Shown: positions 30,468 through 43,074 of the stretch, piece after piece
How the letters are laid out: every line of letters starts with the position of its first letter
How positions within the stretch are numbered: position 1 is the first letter of the stretch
NCBI GenBank assembly: GCA_028583605.1
Contig: CM053332.1
Location: forward strand, 23,647,823-23,711,822
Source of the DNA: Dastarcus helophoroides
Lineage: Eukaryota > Arthropoda > Insecta > Coleoptera > Bothrideridae
DNA: 64,000 bases
Direction of reading: 5' to 3'
The notes under the pieces: model-generated
What the model saw: the letters and a program-made list of their open reading frames with translations, nothing else
What the model was told of the DNA's origin: nothing
Database searches by the model: none
Translations under genes and position numbers: made by a program

Positions 30468-33400
30468 ATGGACGGCGAAAAACGACCCCTTTTGCCCAAA
30501 ACTCCGCCGGATAACACCGATTTCAGCGTAAGTATTTTTTTGGACGGTGAAACAGGTGTAAAGGAAAACTGGCGCGCTTGTCATGTAGAGGTTTTTCCAT
30601 AGGATGACGTTACCAGTACGGAATCTTCGTCGAAAAACAGCCCCGTACGAATCAATTTTTATGGGACAGAAGCTACAAAGCCGACGAAAGAGGTGCCTTT
30701 TGAAAATAGGATATGTTATACTTGGAGCGACATAAACGCCGTTACCAATGACAGTTTAGCTGTTAGAAAAAACATTTTCGATATTTGTAGGAAGAGGAGA
30801 GTCAGGTTTCAAAGGAAGCAGATTCTTAAGAATGGTGAGCAAAGTGTTGCGAAAATATCGTTCTTTTTTTGGATTGAACTGGTCTAGTCCTTAGTTATCT
30901 TCGAAAATGTTGCCCCCTGAAACTAATAAGGGCTCTGCCATACTTCAAACACTCGAGTTAGTTTCGTAGTGATCACTTGAGTGACGACACTTTTTTTTGA
31001 TAATATTTAACGAATTTGTAAGAACATCTATTTCAATTTTTGAATATTTAACGATGACCTGGTGGTGGCCAAATCCCAGTTAAAGCTAAGCTGAAGAAGT
31101 AATTCACTTTCAGTCAATGGTGTAGCTCGTCCAGGGGGAGTTCTTGGCCATTCTAGGTTCCAGTGGGGCGGGGAAAACCACATTGCTCAACTCACTGACT
31201 TTTAGAAATTCGAAAAATGTAACTGTGACGGGTTTAAGGTGCATGAACGGGGCCCCCGTTTCCGTTAGTAATCTGACAGCTCAGTCCGCTTACGTCCAAC
31301 AAGATGACCTCTTCATAGGAAGTCTAACCGTCAAAGAACACTTGATATTTCAGGCAGGTTCAGCGTCCTAATCGATAACGTTATCATAATATTAATCAGA
31401 AATATTTCAGGCCCTCCTCCGAATGGATAAAGATTTATCATACCACCAAAGAATGCTGCGAGTGAACGAAGTCGTTTCAGAGGTATAACTAGACCCATAT
31501 CTGATACAAAATCTAAATAGAGCGTTTTCCAGCTGGCCCTCACCAAATGCAAGAATACGATCATCGGTACCCCTGGTAGAACCAAAGGTATTTCAGGCGG
31601 CGAAAGAAAACGTCTTAGTTTCGCGGCCGAAGTGACTAACTGATCCCCCGCTACTCTTCTGCGACGAACCTACCTCTGGCCTGGACTCCTTCATGGCTCT
31701 AAACGTGGTCCAAGTTCTAAAAACTTTGGCACAAACCGGAAAAACCGTAATATGCACAATACATCAGCCATCGTCAGAGCTTTATGCGATGTTTCGACAA
31801 GATTCTACTCATGGCCGAAGGTCGAACGGCCTTTTTGGGAACCCCCGATGAAGCGGAGGAGTTTTTTAAATCGTACGTAGTACTTTAAATGGCGCACGTT
31901 GTTCTTTCAATCGCACGTAAGTCGTACGTTTTGGTGGAACGGACTAGTCCTTGGTTATCGTCAAAAATTAAAAATTGAAATACGAATCTTGTCTTCTGAA
32001 ACCAAGAAAGATTAAAAAACACAACAGAGGTTGCTCTGACACGTTTCGATAGCCAAGTATCTCTCTGAAGATGATAACTTGGCTATCGAACCGCGTTAAT
32101 TTTAATCTTTTTTGATTTTAGGAGACGAGATTTGTATTTAATTTTTAATTTTTGACGATAACCAAGGACCACTCCGTTCCACCAAAACGTACGACTTACG
32201 TGCGATTGAAAAAACAACGTGCGCCATTTAATATATAAATAAACAACAAAATGTTGGAAACGTTAAGTTTGGTTTTTTTACAAAGATGTAGAAAGGGCAT
32301 TAATTTATAAAAATATATTTAGAAATATGAAGTTTAAACTGGAAATTACGAGACTAAAGTGGAAATCTTTATATTTTCAAAATTTCGACTATTTTTTAAG
32401 GAAATTAGAAGATTTAAGTGGAAATTTCTACTTTATTCCCCTAATTTTGGCTTTTTTGTAGAAATTCCATAAATAAAGTCGAAATTTCGGCTTTCATCTC
32501 GAAACTTTAACTTTTTTTTTCACGAAATTTCAAAATAAGTCGAAATTTCTTGTTCTATGATTAAGTTAGGCAGATGACAGTTAAGCCCCACCAATCCTTA
32601 GAATAAGAGACTATATTCTAAGCGCCAACCCTTTTACAATTTAATATCGACACTTGTTGGGTACGTTTAGTAATTTTAATTTTTTATTACCTAAAATTTC
32701 GACTTTTTTCTTAACATTTCAAGGTTAAAGTGGAATTTTCGAGAAAAAAGTCGAAATTTCGACTTCAAAGTCGACATTTTACAAAAGCGTAGAAAGGCAT
32801 TGATTAAAAAAATTATATTTATGAATTTCGACATTTTACAAGAGCGTAAAAGGACATTGATTAAAAATAAGATTTTTAGAGATTTCAACTTTTTAACGTA
32901 CGTCGAAATTCCGAGAAAAAAGTCAAAAATTTGTGAAAAAAGTCGAAATTTCTAGAAAAAAAAGTCGAAATTTCTAGAAAAAAGTCGAAATTTCTAGAAA
33001 ATAAGTCGAAATTTCTAGAAAAAAAGTCGACATTTTACAAAGGCGTAGAAAGGCATTGATTAAAAAAATTATATTAAGAAATTTCGACATTTTACAAGAC
33101 CGTAAAAGGACATTGTTTAAAAAAAATATTTTTAGAGATTTCGATTTTTTTTAACGTACGTCGAAATTCCGAGAAAAAAAGTCGAAAATTTGTGAAAAAA
33201 ATCGAAATTTCTAGAAAAAAAGTCGAAATTTCTAGAAAATAAGTCGAAATTTCTGAAAAAAAAGTTGAAATTTTGAGTTTAAAGTCGAAATTTCAAGAAA
33301 AATGTCGAAATTTCTATGTTAATGTCAAAATTTTTAGAAAAATTGAGAAAAAAAAAACGAAATTTCAAGTAAAACGTAGAAATTTCGTGAAAAAGTCGAA

Positions 33401-36400
33401 ATTTCGAAATATTTCGAAAGAAAAGTCGAAATTTGAAAAAAAAAAAGTCGAAATTTCGAGAAAAAAGTCAAAATTTCGAAAAAAAAGTCCAAATTTCCAA
33501 AGAAAAGGAAATTTTGCGAAAAAAAGTCGAAATTTGCGAAAAAAGTCGAAATTTCTAGAAAAATATCGAAATGTCGATATCAAAGTCAAAATTTCGGGAA
33601 AAAAGTCGAAATTTAAAAAAAAAATCGAAATTTTTAGTCTAAAGTCGAAATTTCGAGAAAAATGTCGAAATTTCGATTGTAAGGTCAAAGTTTCCAGAAA
33701 AAAGTCGATATTTGAAAAAAAAGTTGAAAATTGAGAAAAAAAAACGAAATTTCAAGAAAAAAGTCGAAATTTGAGAAAAACGTCGAAATTTCGAGAAAAA
33801 GTTGAAATTTCGAAATATTTCGAAAGAAAAGTCGAAATTTGAGTAAAAAAAAATCGAAATTTCGAGAAAAAAAGTTAAAATTTCGAAAAAAAAGTCGAAA
33901 TTTGCGAAAAAAAAAGGAAATTTTGAGAAAAAAAGTTGAAATTTGCGAAAAAACTCTAAATGTTGACAGAAAAAGTGAAAATTTCGATTGTAAGGTCAAA
34001 ATTTTGAGAAAAAAGTCAATATTTGAGAAAAAAGTTGAAAATTGAGAAAAAAAAACGAAATTTCAAGAAAAAAGTCGAAATTTGAGAAAAACGTCGAAAT
34101 TTCGAAAAAAAGTCGAAATTTCGAAATATTTCGAAAAAAAAGTCGAAATTTGAGAAAAAAAAAGTCGAAACTTCAAGGAAAAAGTCAAAATTTTGAAAAA
34201 AAGTCGAAATTTGCGGAAAAAAAGAAAATTTTGAAAAAAAAGTCAAAGTTTGCGAAAAAAATTGAAATTTCGACAAAAAAGTCGAAATTTCGAGAAAAAT
34301 ATCGAAATTTCGATATCAAAATCAAAATTTCGAGAAAAAAGTCAAAATTTCGAAAAAGTCGAAATTTTCGAAAAAAAAAGGAAATTTCCAGAAAAAAGTC
34401 GAAATTTGCGAAAAAAGTCGAAATTTCGAGAAAAATATCGAAATTTCGATACCAAAGTCAAAATTTCGGAAAAAAAGTCGAAAGTTCGAGAAAAAAAGTC
34501 GACATTTCAAGAAAAAAGTCATAATTTCGAAAAAAAAGGCGAAATTTGCGAAAAAAAAAAAAAATTCGAGAAAAAAAGTCGAAATTTTAAGAAAAAACGT
34601 CGAAATTTGATCAAGAAGTCGAAATTTCCAGAAAAAATTCGAAATTTCGAGCTTAAATTCGAAATTTGAGGAAAAAAATCGAAATTTCTAAAAATATTTT
34701 TTTTTTAAATCGTTGGCCTTTCTACGCCTTTGTTACATTTCGAAAAAGTTGAAATTTACAGAAATTTGGAGAAAAAATCGAAATTTCGATATTAAGGTCA
34801 AAATTTCGAGAAAAAAGTCGAAATTTGGAAAAAAAAGACGAAAATTTGAGTTTAAAGTCGAAATTTCGGAAAAAAAATGTCGAAATTTCGATATTAAGGT
34901 CAAAATTTCGAGAAAAAAAGTCGAAATTTCGAAAAAAAATCGAAATTTGAGAAAAAAGTCAAAATTTTGAGAAATAAGTCGGAATTGTGAGAAAAGAGTA
35001 GAAATTTGGGAAAAAAAGTCGAAATTTCGAGAGAAATATCGAAATTTCGATATCAAAATAAAAATTTCGTGAAAAAAGTCGAAATTTAAGAAAAAAAGTC
35101 GACATTTTTAGTGTAAAGTCGAAATTTCGTGAAAAAATGTCAACATTTCGATATTTATATATTTATTTATTTATTTTTATATCTCGAAATTTCGAGAAAA
35201 ATATCAAAATTTCGATATCAAAATAAAAATTATGGTAAAAAAGTCGATATTTTTAGTTTAAAGTCGAAATTTCTTGAAAAATGTCAACATTTCGATATTA
35301 AGGTCAAAATTTCGAAAAAAAAGTCGAAATTTGAGAAAAAAGTCGAAATTTCGAGAAAACAGTCAAAATTTCGAGAAAAGAGTCGAAATATTGAGGAAAA
35401 AGTCGAAATTTCGATATTAAGGTCAAAATTTCGAGAAAAAAGTCGAAATTTGGGAAAAAAAAGTCGAAATTTTGAGTTTAAAGTCGAAATTTCGAAAAAA
35501 AATTTCGAAATTTCAATATTAAGGTCAAAATTTCGAGAAAAAAGTCGATATTTGAGAGAAAACTCGAAAATAGAAAACAAAGCACGAAATTTCGAGAAAA
35601 AGTCGAACATTTTAGACTAAGGTCGAAATTTGGAGAAAAAAAGTAGAAATTTGAGAAAAAAGTCGAAATTTCGAGGAAAAAAAACTCGAAATTTCGAGAA
35701 AAAAGTCGAACATTTCAGATTAAGGTTGAAATTTCGAGAAAAAAAGTCGTAATATGAGAAAAAAGTCGAGATTTTGAGAAAAAAGTCAAAATTCGAGAAA
35801 AAAAAGTCGAAATTTGCAAAAAAAGTCGAAATTTAGAGAAATAAAGTTGAAAGTTTGAGTTTGAAGTGGAAATTTCGAGAAAAATGTCAAAATTTCGATT
35901 TTAAGGTCAAAATTTCGAGAAAAAAGTCGAAATGTCAATATTAAGGTCAAAATTTCGAGAAAAAGGTCGATATTTGAGAGAAACCTCGAAAATAGAAAAC
36001 AAAAAACGAAATTTCGAGAAAAAGTCGAACAGTTCAGATTAAGGTCGAAATTTCGAGAAAAAAAGTCGTAATTTGAGAAAAAAGTCGAAATTTCGAGAAA
36101 AAAGTCGAAATTTTGAGTAAAAAAAGTCGAAATTTGCGAAAAAAGTCGAGATTTCGAGAAATAAAGTTGAAAGTTTGAGTTTGAAGTGGAAATTTCGAGA
36201 AAAATGTCAAAATTTCGATATTAAGGTCAAAATTTCGAGAAAAAAAGTCGAAATGTCAATATTAAGGTCAAAATTTCGAGAAAAAAGTCGATATTTGGGA
36301 GAAACCTCGAAAATAGAAAGAAAAAAACGAAATTTCGAGAAATAGTCGAACAGTTCAGATTAAGGTCGAAATTTCGAGAAAAAAATTCGTAATTTGAGAA

Positions 36401-39400
36401 AAAAGTCGAGATTTCGAGAAAAAGGTAGAAATTTTGAGAAAAAAAAGTCGAAATTTGCGAAAAAAGTCGAGATTTGGAGAAATAAAGTTGAAAGTTTGAG
36501 TTTGAAGTGGAAATTTCGAGAAAAATGTCTAAATCTCGATATTAAGGTCAACATTGCGAGAAAAAAAGTCGGAATGTCAATATTAAGGTCAAAATTTCGA
36601 GAAAAAAGTCGATATTTGAGAGAAAACTCGACAATAGAAAACAAAAAACGAAATTTCGAGAAAAAAGTCGAACATTTCAGATTAAGGTCGAAATTTCGAG
36701 AAAAAAAGTCCTAATTTGAGAAAAAAGTCGAAATTTCGAGAAAAAAGTCGAAATTTCGAGAAAAAAAGTCGAAATTTGCGAAAAAAGTCGAGATTTCGAG
36801 AAATAAAGTGGAAAGTTTAAGTTTGAAGTGGAAATTTCGAAAAAAATGTCAAAATTTTGATATTAAGGTCAAAATTTCGAAAAAAAAACTCGAAATTTGA
36901 AAAAAAAAGAAATTTCGAGAAAAAGGTCAAACTGTCGAAAAAAAAAAATCGAAATTTGAGAAGAAAGTCAAAATTTCGAGAAAAAGGTCGAAATTTAGAG
37001 CAAAAAAAGTCAAAATTTGACAAAAAAAGGTGAAAATTCGAGAAAAAAGTCGAAAATTCGAAAAGAAAGTCAAAAATTCGAGAAGTAAGTCGAAATTTCG
37101 AGCTTAAAATCGAAATTTGAAAAACAAAGTCGAAATTTCTAAAAATAAGATTTTTTTTAAATCGATGTTCTTTCTACGCCTTTGTAACATTTCGAAAAAG
37201 TTGAAATTTTTAGAAAAAAGTCGAAATTTTGAGAAAAAAGTCGAAATTTGAGAAAAATGGTCGGAATTTGAGAAAAGAAGTCTAAGTTTGAGAAAAAATT
37301 CGAAATTTCTAAAAATAACACTTTTTTAATCGATGTCCTTTCTACGCCTTTGTAACATTTCGTTAAATTTCGATTTGAAAATTAAAATTTCAACTTTTTT
37401 CTAGAAATTTCGACTTCAAACTCCAAATTTCGACTTTTTTCCAAATTTTTTCGACTTTTTTTCGAAATTTTTTCGACTTTTTTTCGAAATTTTGACATTA
37501 AGGTCGGAATTTTGCCTTTAAATATATGGCAACAGTGCACCCCAGTTATCTTTCCGATTCAGTCAACGACATAATGAATGAAAAGAAATGTTAATGCTGC
37601 CATCTGTTGGCTTATTAACGTAGCTATTACTAGTAGATGGAAGTGGAGAATAACATAACGACGTAGATACACTTACATAAAAAATAAAAAATGTTTGTCA
37701 TTAAATTTACAGTGACCTGCATCTAAGGTAAATCGATCCGATTCTTAGGATTTTTGAATCGTTCATTAGATCAATCTTGTATTCGAGATCGATCTAAAAA
37801 ATCGACCTTGAGACTTGAAAAAATCGATTTTTCGATTAATCCATCTCAGATCGACATCCCTAATGTTAAATACAAGACACAACACATTATTTGTTATTGA
37901 TGTGGATCCATTATTATTTAGGTTGGAGGCGCCGTGCCCCAAAAACTACAATCCGGCGGACTACTACATCCAACTTTTGGCCATAGCCCCCGGCAAGGAG
38001 GAATCCTGTAGGCACGCCATCAACATGATCTGCGACAAGTTCGAGCGAAGTGAGTTAGGAGCCAAATTGGCCATTGAAATCGCCACCATGGTAAGTCCGA
38101 AATCAAGGCCCTAAGCTGATATGGGACCAATGTTGCGAGCAAAAAAAAAATTAATCAATTTTATCGACTAAAGAAAAGGTCTTCATATTTGGGGTCCCCC
38201 AATTTGGGAATCTCATCAGTGAAGGTTGAGAAATTCACGTTTGGATCTTCGAAGTCTTTCGATGACAGTTACAGTCTGAAAACTATTAGCAGTTGTAAAA
38301 AAAAAACATTCAAAATGACGCAGCTTGCAAAATATTTGCTCAAATTTTAATGTTCACAGACCAGTCGCCAAGACGCCGCCAGTGTTGGTTACCAAACAGA
38401 AATCCACACCAATCCGTACAAAGCGTCGTGGTTCGCCCAATTCCGGGCCGTACTTTGGCGATCCTGGATTAGCATCATGAAGGAACCCATGATCCTTAAA
38501 GTGAGGCTGTTGCAAACCATAGTGAGTATTCTTGACTTAACAACTTAAGTTACTTCACATCTCATCAGCTATTAACACTATACAGAGCTCAAGTTAGCAC
38601 TAGCCAATACTGTTCTCATGTTTGGCCATGTTCAGCCCCAAAACACACTTTAGCTCTCTTGGATTCAATTCAAAGAGCGATTCGCCTAATCGAGACAAGA
38701 GTCTGACCGATTCTCTCGAAACACTAGAGAACAGGCGTATGGTTGGTGATTTGTCTCTTTTTTCTACAAGTACTATCATGGAAGTAGCTCGCAGGAACTA
38801 ATAGGATTGATCCCCCAAGGGCAATACTCTTGAGGCGTACTCAACAGTCGGAGACAGCAAATTCCTGTGCGGTCCAGCTTGACACAGTCTACGGAGACTC
38901 TTTTTTCTATAGAACTTCCAAGTTACTGGAACTTGTTACCGAAAGGAATTTTCCCCAAAAATTACAACCTATCCTTGTTTAAGAAGGCGGTTCATCGCCA
39001 TCTATCCTTGTTTCCGCATCCTACTCGCAGTGCTTTGAAAGCCTAATGGCGAGTTACCCCTTGCGAGTGGATTAAACTTAAAAAAAAAACAACTTAACAA
39101 CCTAACAACTTAACTGAACAACTGAACATACCAACTTAACAACTTAACGACTAAACGCGCATTTCTAGATGGTCGCCTTGGTTTTTGGGGCGATCTACTT
39201 CGGCCAGAGACTCACCCCGGACGGCGTCATGAACATCAACGGTGCTCTGTTCATATTTCTAACGAATATGACGTTCCAGAACGTCTTCGCCGTCGTCCAC
39301 GTGAGTTCTAACCATTATGATGTGTCTTGTTTAATCGTCAGTTTTTAGGTGTTTTGTTCGGAGCTGCCGATATTTTTGAGGGAGCACAGGAAGCGGCATG

Positions 39401-40566
39401 TACCGGACGGACGTCTATTTCATTTGCAAAACTTTGGCGGAAGCGCCGTTGTTTACCTTAATCCCGATACTGTTTACAGCTCTTTCGTATTATTTGGTGG
39501 GATTGAATCCGGATTTTACGAGGTTTTTGATCGCCACTGGGATCGTCATTCTGGTGGCCAACGTTTCGACTAGCTTTGGTAAGATAGATCAGAGAAATAT
39601 CAGTATGATCGCAGGTGAGCTTTGCAGGTTATTTGATTTCCTGTTTTGCCAGCAGCGTTTCAATGGCGCTTTCGATAGGACCGCCATTGATCGTCCCTTT
39701 TCTTCTCTTTGGTGGGTTCTTCTTAAATATTAAGTGAGTAATACCTCAACTTTCGATAAAATTAGAGCAATTTTGATTTAACATGAGCTAGAATGGGCTT
39801 TGAAACCGAGCTCCAAGTGGGTTCTTCTTAAATATTAAATAAATAATATCTCAACTTTCGATAAAGTTAGAGCAATTTTGATTTGACATGAGCTAGAATG
39901 GGCTTTGAAACCGAGCTCCAAGTGGGTTCTTCTTAAATATTAAATGAGTAATACCTCAACTTTCGATAAAATTAGAGCCATTTTGATTTGATATGAACTA
40001 GAATGGGCTTTAAAACCGAGCTCCAAGCACTATTTTATTGTTAATCTAACCTGAACCGTCGAGTGATAAATTTATCACTCAACGCCTGAGTCTTATGAGT
40101 TTGTACTTGACAAGAAGCGAAGTATTTTTTAGTATGAAGCGCCACCACACGGCAATCAACTTGTTCAGACACCTAGATTTCGCAACTAGAAAGCAGATTT
40201 GAGTAAACGTTAAAACGAGTGATTTGTATTCGGTTGTTTCCAGCTCAATTCCGATATACCTCAAATGGCTGTCATATTTTTCTTGGTTTAAATACGGAAA
40301 CGAAGCTTTGATGATCAATCAATGGGGGAACGTGACAGGTATCGATTGTACGGCGACGAATGCAACTTGTCCCGCTGATGGACACACTGTTCTTGAAGTT
40401 TACAATTTTAGCGAGGTAAATTGAACCATTTTAAAATCCAGTTGCATTAATTAAAACGTTTTAGGACAATTTCAACTGGGATATAATCGCACTAGTCCTA
40501 CTAATCATAATATTTAGGTTTTTGGCGTACCTATCCTTATTATGGAAGGCCTATAGGAAGGAGTAG
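30468..40566 (+). CDS. w: White-type ABCG eye-pigment transporter (12 exons, four +1 shifts)
   Basis: Half-transporter of subfamily G that pairs with scarlet or brown to move pigment precursors into pigment granules. Exons: 30468-30527, 30603-30834, 31114-31353, 31411-31482, 31533-31872, 37922-38090, 38360-38521, 39169-39300, 39349-39578, 39628-39733, 40244-40415, 40465-40566. The NBD comes first: Walker [23 protein letters not shown], signature SGGERKR, Walker [28 protein letters not shown]. The membrane part follows ([44 protein letters not shown]), ending WKAYRKE and stop. Four single-base insertions break the frame: G run 31134-31138, about 31641, about 31795 and about 39391. The protein is otherwise perfectly preserved with no substitution stops. 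Intron 3 has a GC donor (CAG|GCAGGT). AATAAA at 40652. Confidence 0.93.
31889..32227. mobile_element. Foldback-family copy with extended arms and TTAA flanks (white intron 5)
   Basis: The usual arms (GGTGGAACGGACTAGTCC … and complement) are extended outwards by about 45 bp of further inverted repeat, so the element runs ATGGCGCACGTTG … CAACGTGCGCCAT. It is bounded on both sides by TTAA (31885-31888, 32228-32231). The TTAA flanks fit a piggyBac-like target site. Other copies stop at CCACCAAAA, so this may be the fullest copy here. Confidence 0.8.
32290..37500. repeat. ~20-bp degenerate array built on AAAAGTCGAAATTTCGAGA (white intron 5)
   Basis: Five kilobases of irregular repeats of a short A-rich motif with a CGAAATTTCG palindrome core. 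The + strand is A-rich between about 32700 and 37360 but T-rich at both edges (32380-32540, 37370-37490), so the motif orientation flips near each end. Longer local duplications of about 250-300 bp occur around 35900-36800. Numerous long frames on both strands are low-complexity artefacts. Confidence 0.93.
38580..39085 (+). mobile_element. 5'-truncated non-LTR retrotransposon (CR1/jockey-like) 3' end, white intron 7
   Basis: Frame-shifted translation gives the C-terminal region of a LINE reverse transcriptase ([54 protein letters not shown]) followed by a 3' end …CCCCTTGCGAGTGGATT. Stops and shifts make it dead. A second copy is at 44328-44860. Clade placement is tentative. Confidence 0.8.
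39712..40026 (+). repeat. 105-bp tandem triplication spanning the white exon 10 / intron 10 boundary
   Basis: The block starting GTGGGTTCTTCTTAAATATT begins at 39712, 39817 and 39922. The first copy includes the last 22 bases of exon 10 and the GTGAGT donor. In copies two and three the donor position reads ATAAAT and ATGAGT, so only the first can splice normally. Confidence 0.9.
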
Positions 40567-40651
40567 TTGTAAGGAAAATGTAGTTTATTTTAAAATTTAT
40601 AGAACACTTTTTAATTAGATGTGTATGATTCGTTTACGCAGTAAATATAAA

Positions 40652-40657
40652 AATAAA
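40652..40657 (+). promoter_or_regulatory. Probable white polyadenylation signal
   Basis: AATAAA lies 86 bp after the white stop codon, inside an A-rich stretch. Confidence 0.6.
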
Positions 40658-40699
40658 AGTTTATTTTTGACGCAGCTTCTCATTTATTTTAAACCTAAT

Positions 40700-40826
40700 T
40701 AGGTTAGGTTCGGTTAAGTTAGGTTATGTTAAATTAGGTTAGGTTACGTTAAGCTAGGTTAGGTTAGGTTAGGTTAAATTAGGTTCGGTTAGGAAAGGTC
40801 AGGTTAGTTTAGATTAGGTTAGTTAA
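40700..40826. repeat. Degenerate interstitial telomeric (TTAGG)n tract
   Basis: About 125 bp of TTAGG-type repeats, perfect over runs such as TAGGTTAGGTTAGGTTAGGT and otherwise interrupted by variants (TTCGG, TTATG, TTAAA). TTAGG is the usual insect telomere repeat. It sits just past the white 3' end. Confidence 0.8.
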
Positions 40827-41513
40827 CCTTCAAACTCTAGGCGAAAACGATGGTTATCTAGAAGGTAAGGTAGCGTTACGCCGTACTTTGAAAGTGGGAT
40901 TGAAAACCTTCCACTGTTCGCAGCGCCATCTATTAATCCGCAAATACAAACACCACAGAATTCTATTTTTATGGTAGGTCAAACATTGCCGAACGAGTAG
41001 TTAAAACGTTCACCTAACAGATTGAAGTAGTTTTAACTTCAGCGGCGGACACTCCTCCCTTGACTAAAAAATGAATAAAGTATGTACTAGACACGCTTTT
41101 CTAGGAAAAGCGCAAAAAAAGGTTAACATCGACAGCGATGTGATGGTTTGGATACGTTGTACCTACGACTACCACCATCCATTGACATCAGTAGGTTCAA
41201 ATCATGGTTCTTTGGTAGTTTAACGCGGTTCCGAAACTTTCGTTCCTTTGACCGCCGTCTTTTAGGGAACATTACTGTGTTGATAATTTTGTGAGCTGCG
41301 GAGACCGCTGATCGAAAGCTACTCAATTCACCTCCGATGGCAGGCGTCCGTGATCGACAGCAGTCACTCTAAAGAAGGCTACTCGGTCCACCTTCTTTAG
41401 CGCGTGCCGTCGATCCGCGCTCGTCACATCAGTAGGTTCAATTTAAGGTCTCATTTTATAGTTTTCGAGCAAAACTTGCTGGTAATACACAACAGAGGCC
41501 GCTGATGTCAGTG
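40827..41513. other. Intergenic segment
   Basis: No gene. A perfect 10-bp-stem hairpin lies at 41369-41400 (CTAAAGAAGG / CCTTCTTTAG). The phrase ACATCAGTAGGTTCAA occurs twice (about 41188, 41427), hinting at a decayed element. Confidence 0.5.
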
Positions 41514-41523
41514 GGTGGTAATC

Positions 41524-41824
41524 ATATATGTAATACTTCTATATGGCGTGTTTTGTACCTTCGATTGTGTTCAAAAGGCGCGACGGATATATATGTTTGT
41601 CTTTTTGGAGGACAGAATTTATTAACCAATCCCGCTTCTCGTCAGTTATCTTTGTTGTTATTCATTTATTAGTGTTCCCGCCCATCTTGTCATCTGTTCC
41701 CGCTATATATGAATGAATGCTTGTCCTCCAAAGAGTACGACATATACTTTCATCTCACCTTTTTGACAACGCATTTTGTAGTGGCGATTATACGCAACAC
41801 GCCATATAGAAGTATTACATATAT
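41524..41824. mobile_element. MITE with 10-bp target-site duplication (Mutator-like)
   Basis: 301 bp with ~29-bp terminal inverted repeats (ATATATGTAATACTTCTATA… and complement, continuing to GGCGTGTT). It is flanked by perfect direct repeats GGTGGTAATC at 41514-41523 and 41825-41834. A 9-11-bp duplication points to the Mutator superfamily. No coding capacity. Confidence 0.88.
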
Positions 41825-41928
41825 GGTGGTAATCAATCCCATTTTCATTTGACAAATTACGTTACCGATTCATCTCCTGCTTATAGGACTCCCTAGCGAA
41901 AACCACCTTATTGATAAGCCTCATCATA

Positions 41929-42055
41929 ATAAATTGATATACAAATCTTGTCTCCTGAAATAAGATTAAAAAACACAATCTATTTTGGATTCAGGGGGCA
42001 AGATCTGTACATCAATATTTGAAGATAACCGAGGACTAGTCCGTTCCATCAGAAG
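41929..42055. mobile_element. Shortened foldback-family copy
   Basis: Contains ACAAATCTTGTCTCCTGAAA and the right arm ending GGACTAGTCCGTTCCATCA. The central part is largely deleted. Confidence 0.75.
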
Positions 42056-42339
42056 CTTCACCATTCTTTAAAAAAGGATGAACGTGGGAGAAAATTACTG
42101 GAATCCTACTCAAACATAATAAATGCGTAGGATTTTCTATAATGCAAGATTTTCCAAGGCATTGAGATTCATTAAAATACAAATAACTTTATTCGCATTT
42201 GGTTGGCTTTATAGAGATTTGTAATTGACCGTTTTTGGACAACTAGTCGATAATCAACGACGTAGGGAACTCGCTACGCATTTTCATGAAATATATTAAA
42301 TTGCGAATATTTCGTATTACTTGGAGAGATAATTTTATT

Positions 42340-42437
42340 CTCCATGGTAGACCCTTATTGACCGGAAATATTATGTTTTTTTTCAATTTATTTAACATTT
42401 CTTCGGCCCAGTTTGGAAATATTTAAATTTTTTCTGG
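42340..42437. repeat. Fragment of a dispersed repeat (TGGTAGACCCTTATTGACCG family)
   Basis: Closely matches segments at about 13789 and 21763, continuing through CAGTTTGGAAATATTTAAAT. The fuller copy at 61858-62095 shows that the family has inverted ends. Confidence 0.75.
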
Positions 42438-43074
42438 TTTGTTGACAATTGGAGAGATAAATTACCTATAAAGGAGTATTTTGTAAATAAATATGATAAT
42501 ATACGACAAAATAACTAATACGATTGAATGTAAACGATGAAAATTAGTATATTAATAAAACATTAAATTACTCGTCTTTATAGTTTAAGCGGTAATCACT
42601 AGAGGGCTACGCCATCATTGATACACTAGTAACTCATTTAGAAATATATTTAGTTTTTACGTTGATATAATTTAGGGCTTTTTTAATATTTATTCTACTG
42701 TAAAAACTCGCGCACAATTAATTCTAATAGTTTGTTTGCACAAAATCAGAAGATAAATCAAATATTATTCTTGAGATCACAGAGTTTAAGGCTACAACAT
42801 ACATCTATGCGCCTAAGTTCTATGAATTTTGACGTTTCAGTTTTGAGGTTAACTGTCAATCTGTCAAGAAGAGGTTATGTTTATATTTTTGCACGTCATT
42901 TTTATTTCATCTTGTTTTTAATTCGATGTCCAAATTATCAAATTAATTGAACGCAATGACGCAAATTAAACCGGGTGTTGAACGACCAGTTTAAAGTTTA
43001 TGTTAAAATGGTGCCAGTGGTCAAATTATTTTGTTGTACTCGATCGTTCTCTTTAATGAAATTTATGAATGTTA

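Noticed and set aside
33273..37023. Many open frames of 60-160 codons on both strands rich in K/S/R/N or F/S/R/L.
   Set aside because: They are translations of the A-rich CGAAATTT array in white intron 5. No family, no splice logic, mirrored on both strands.
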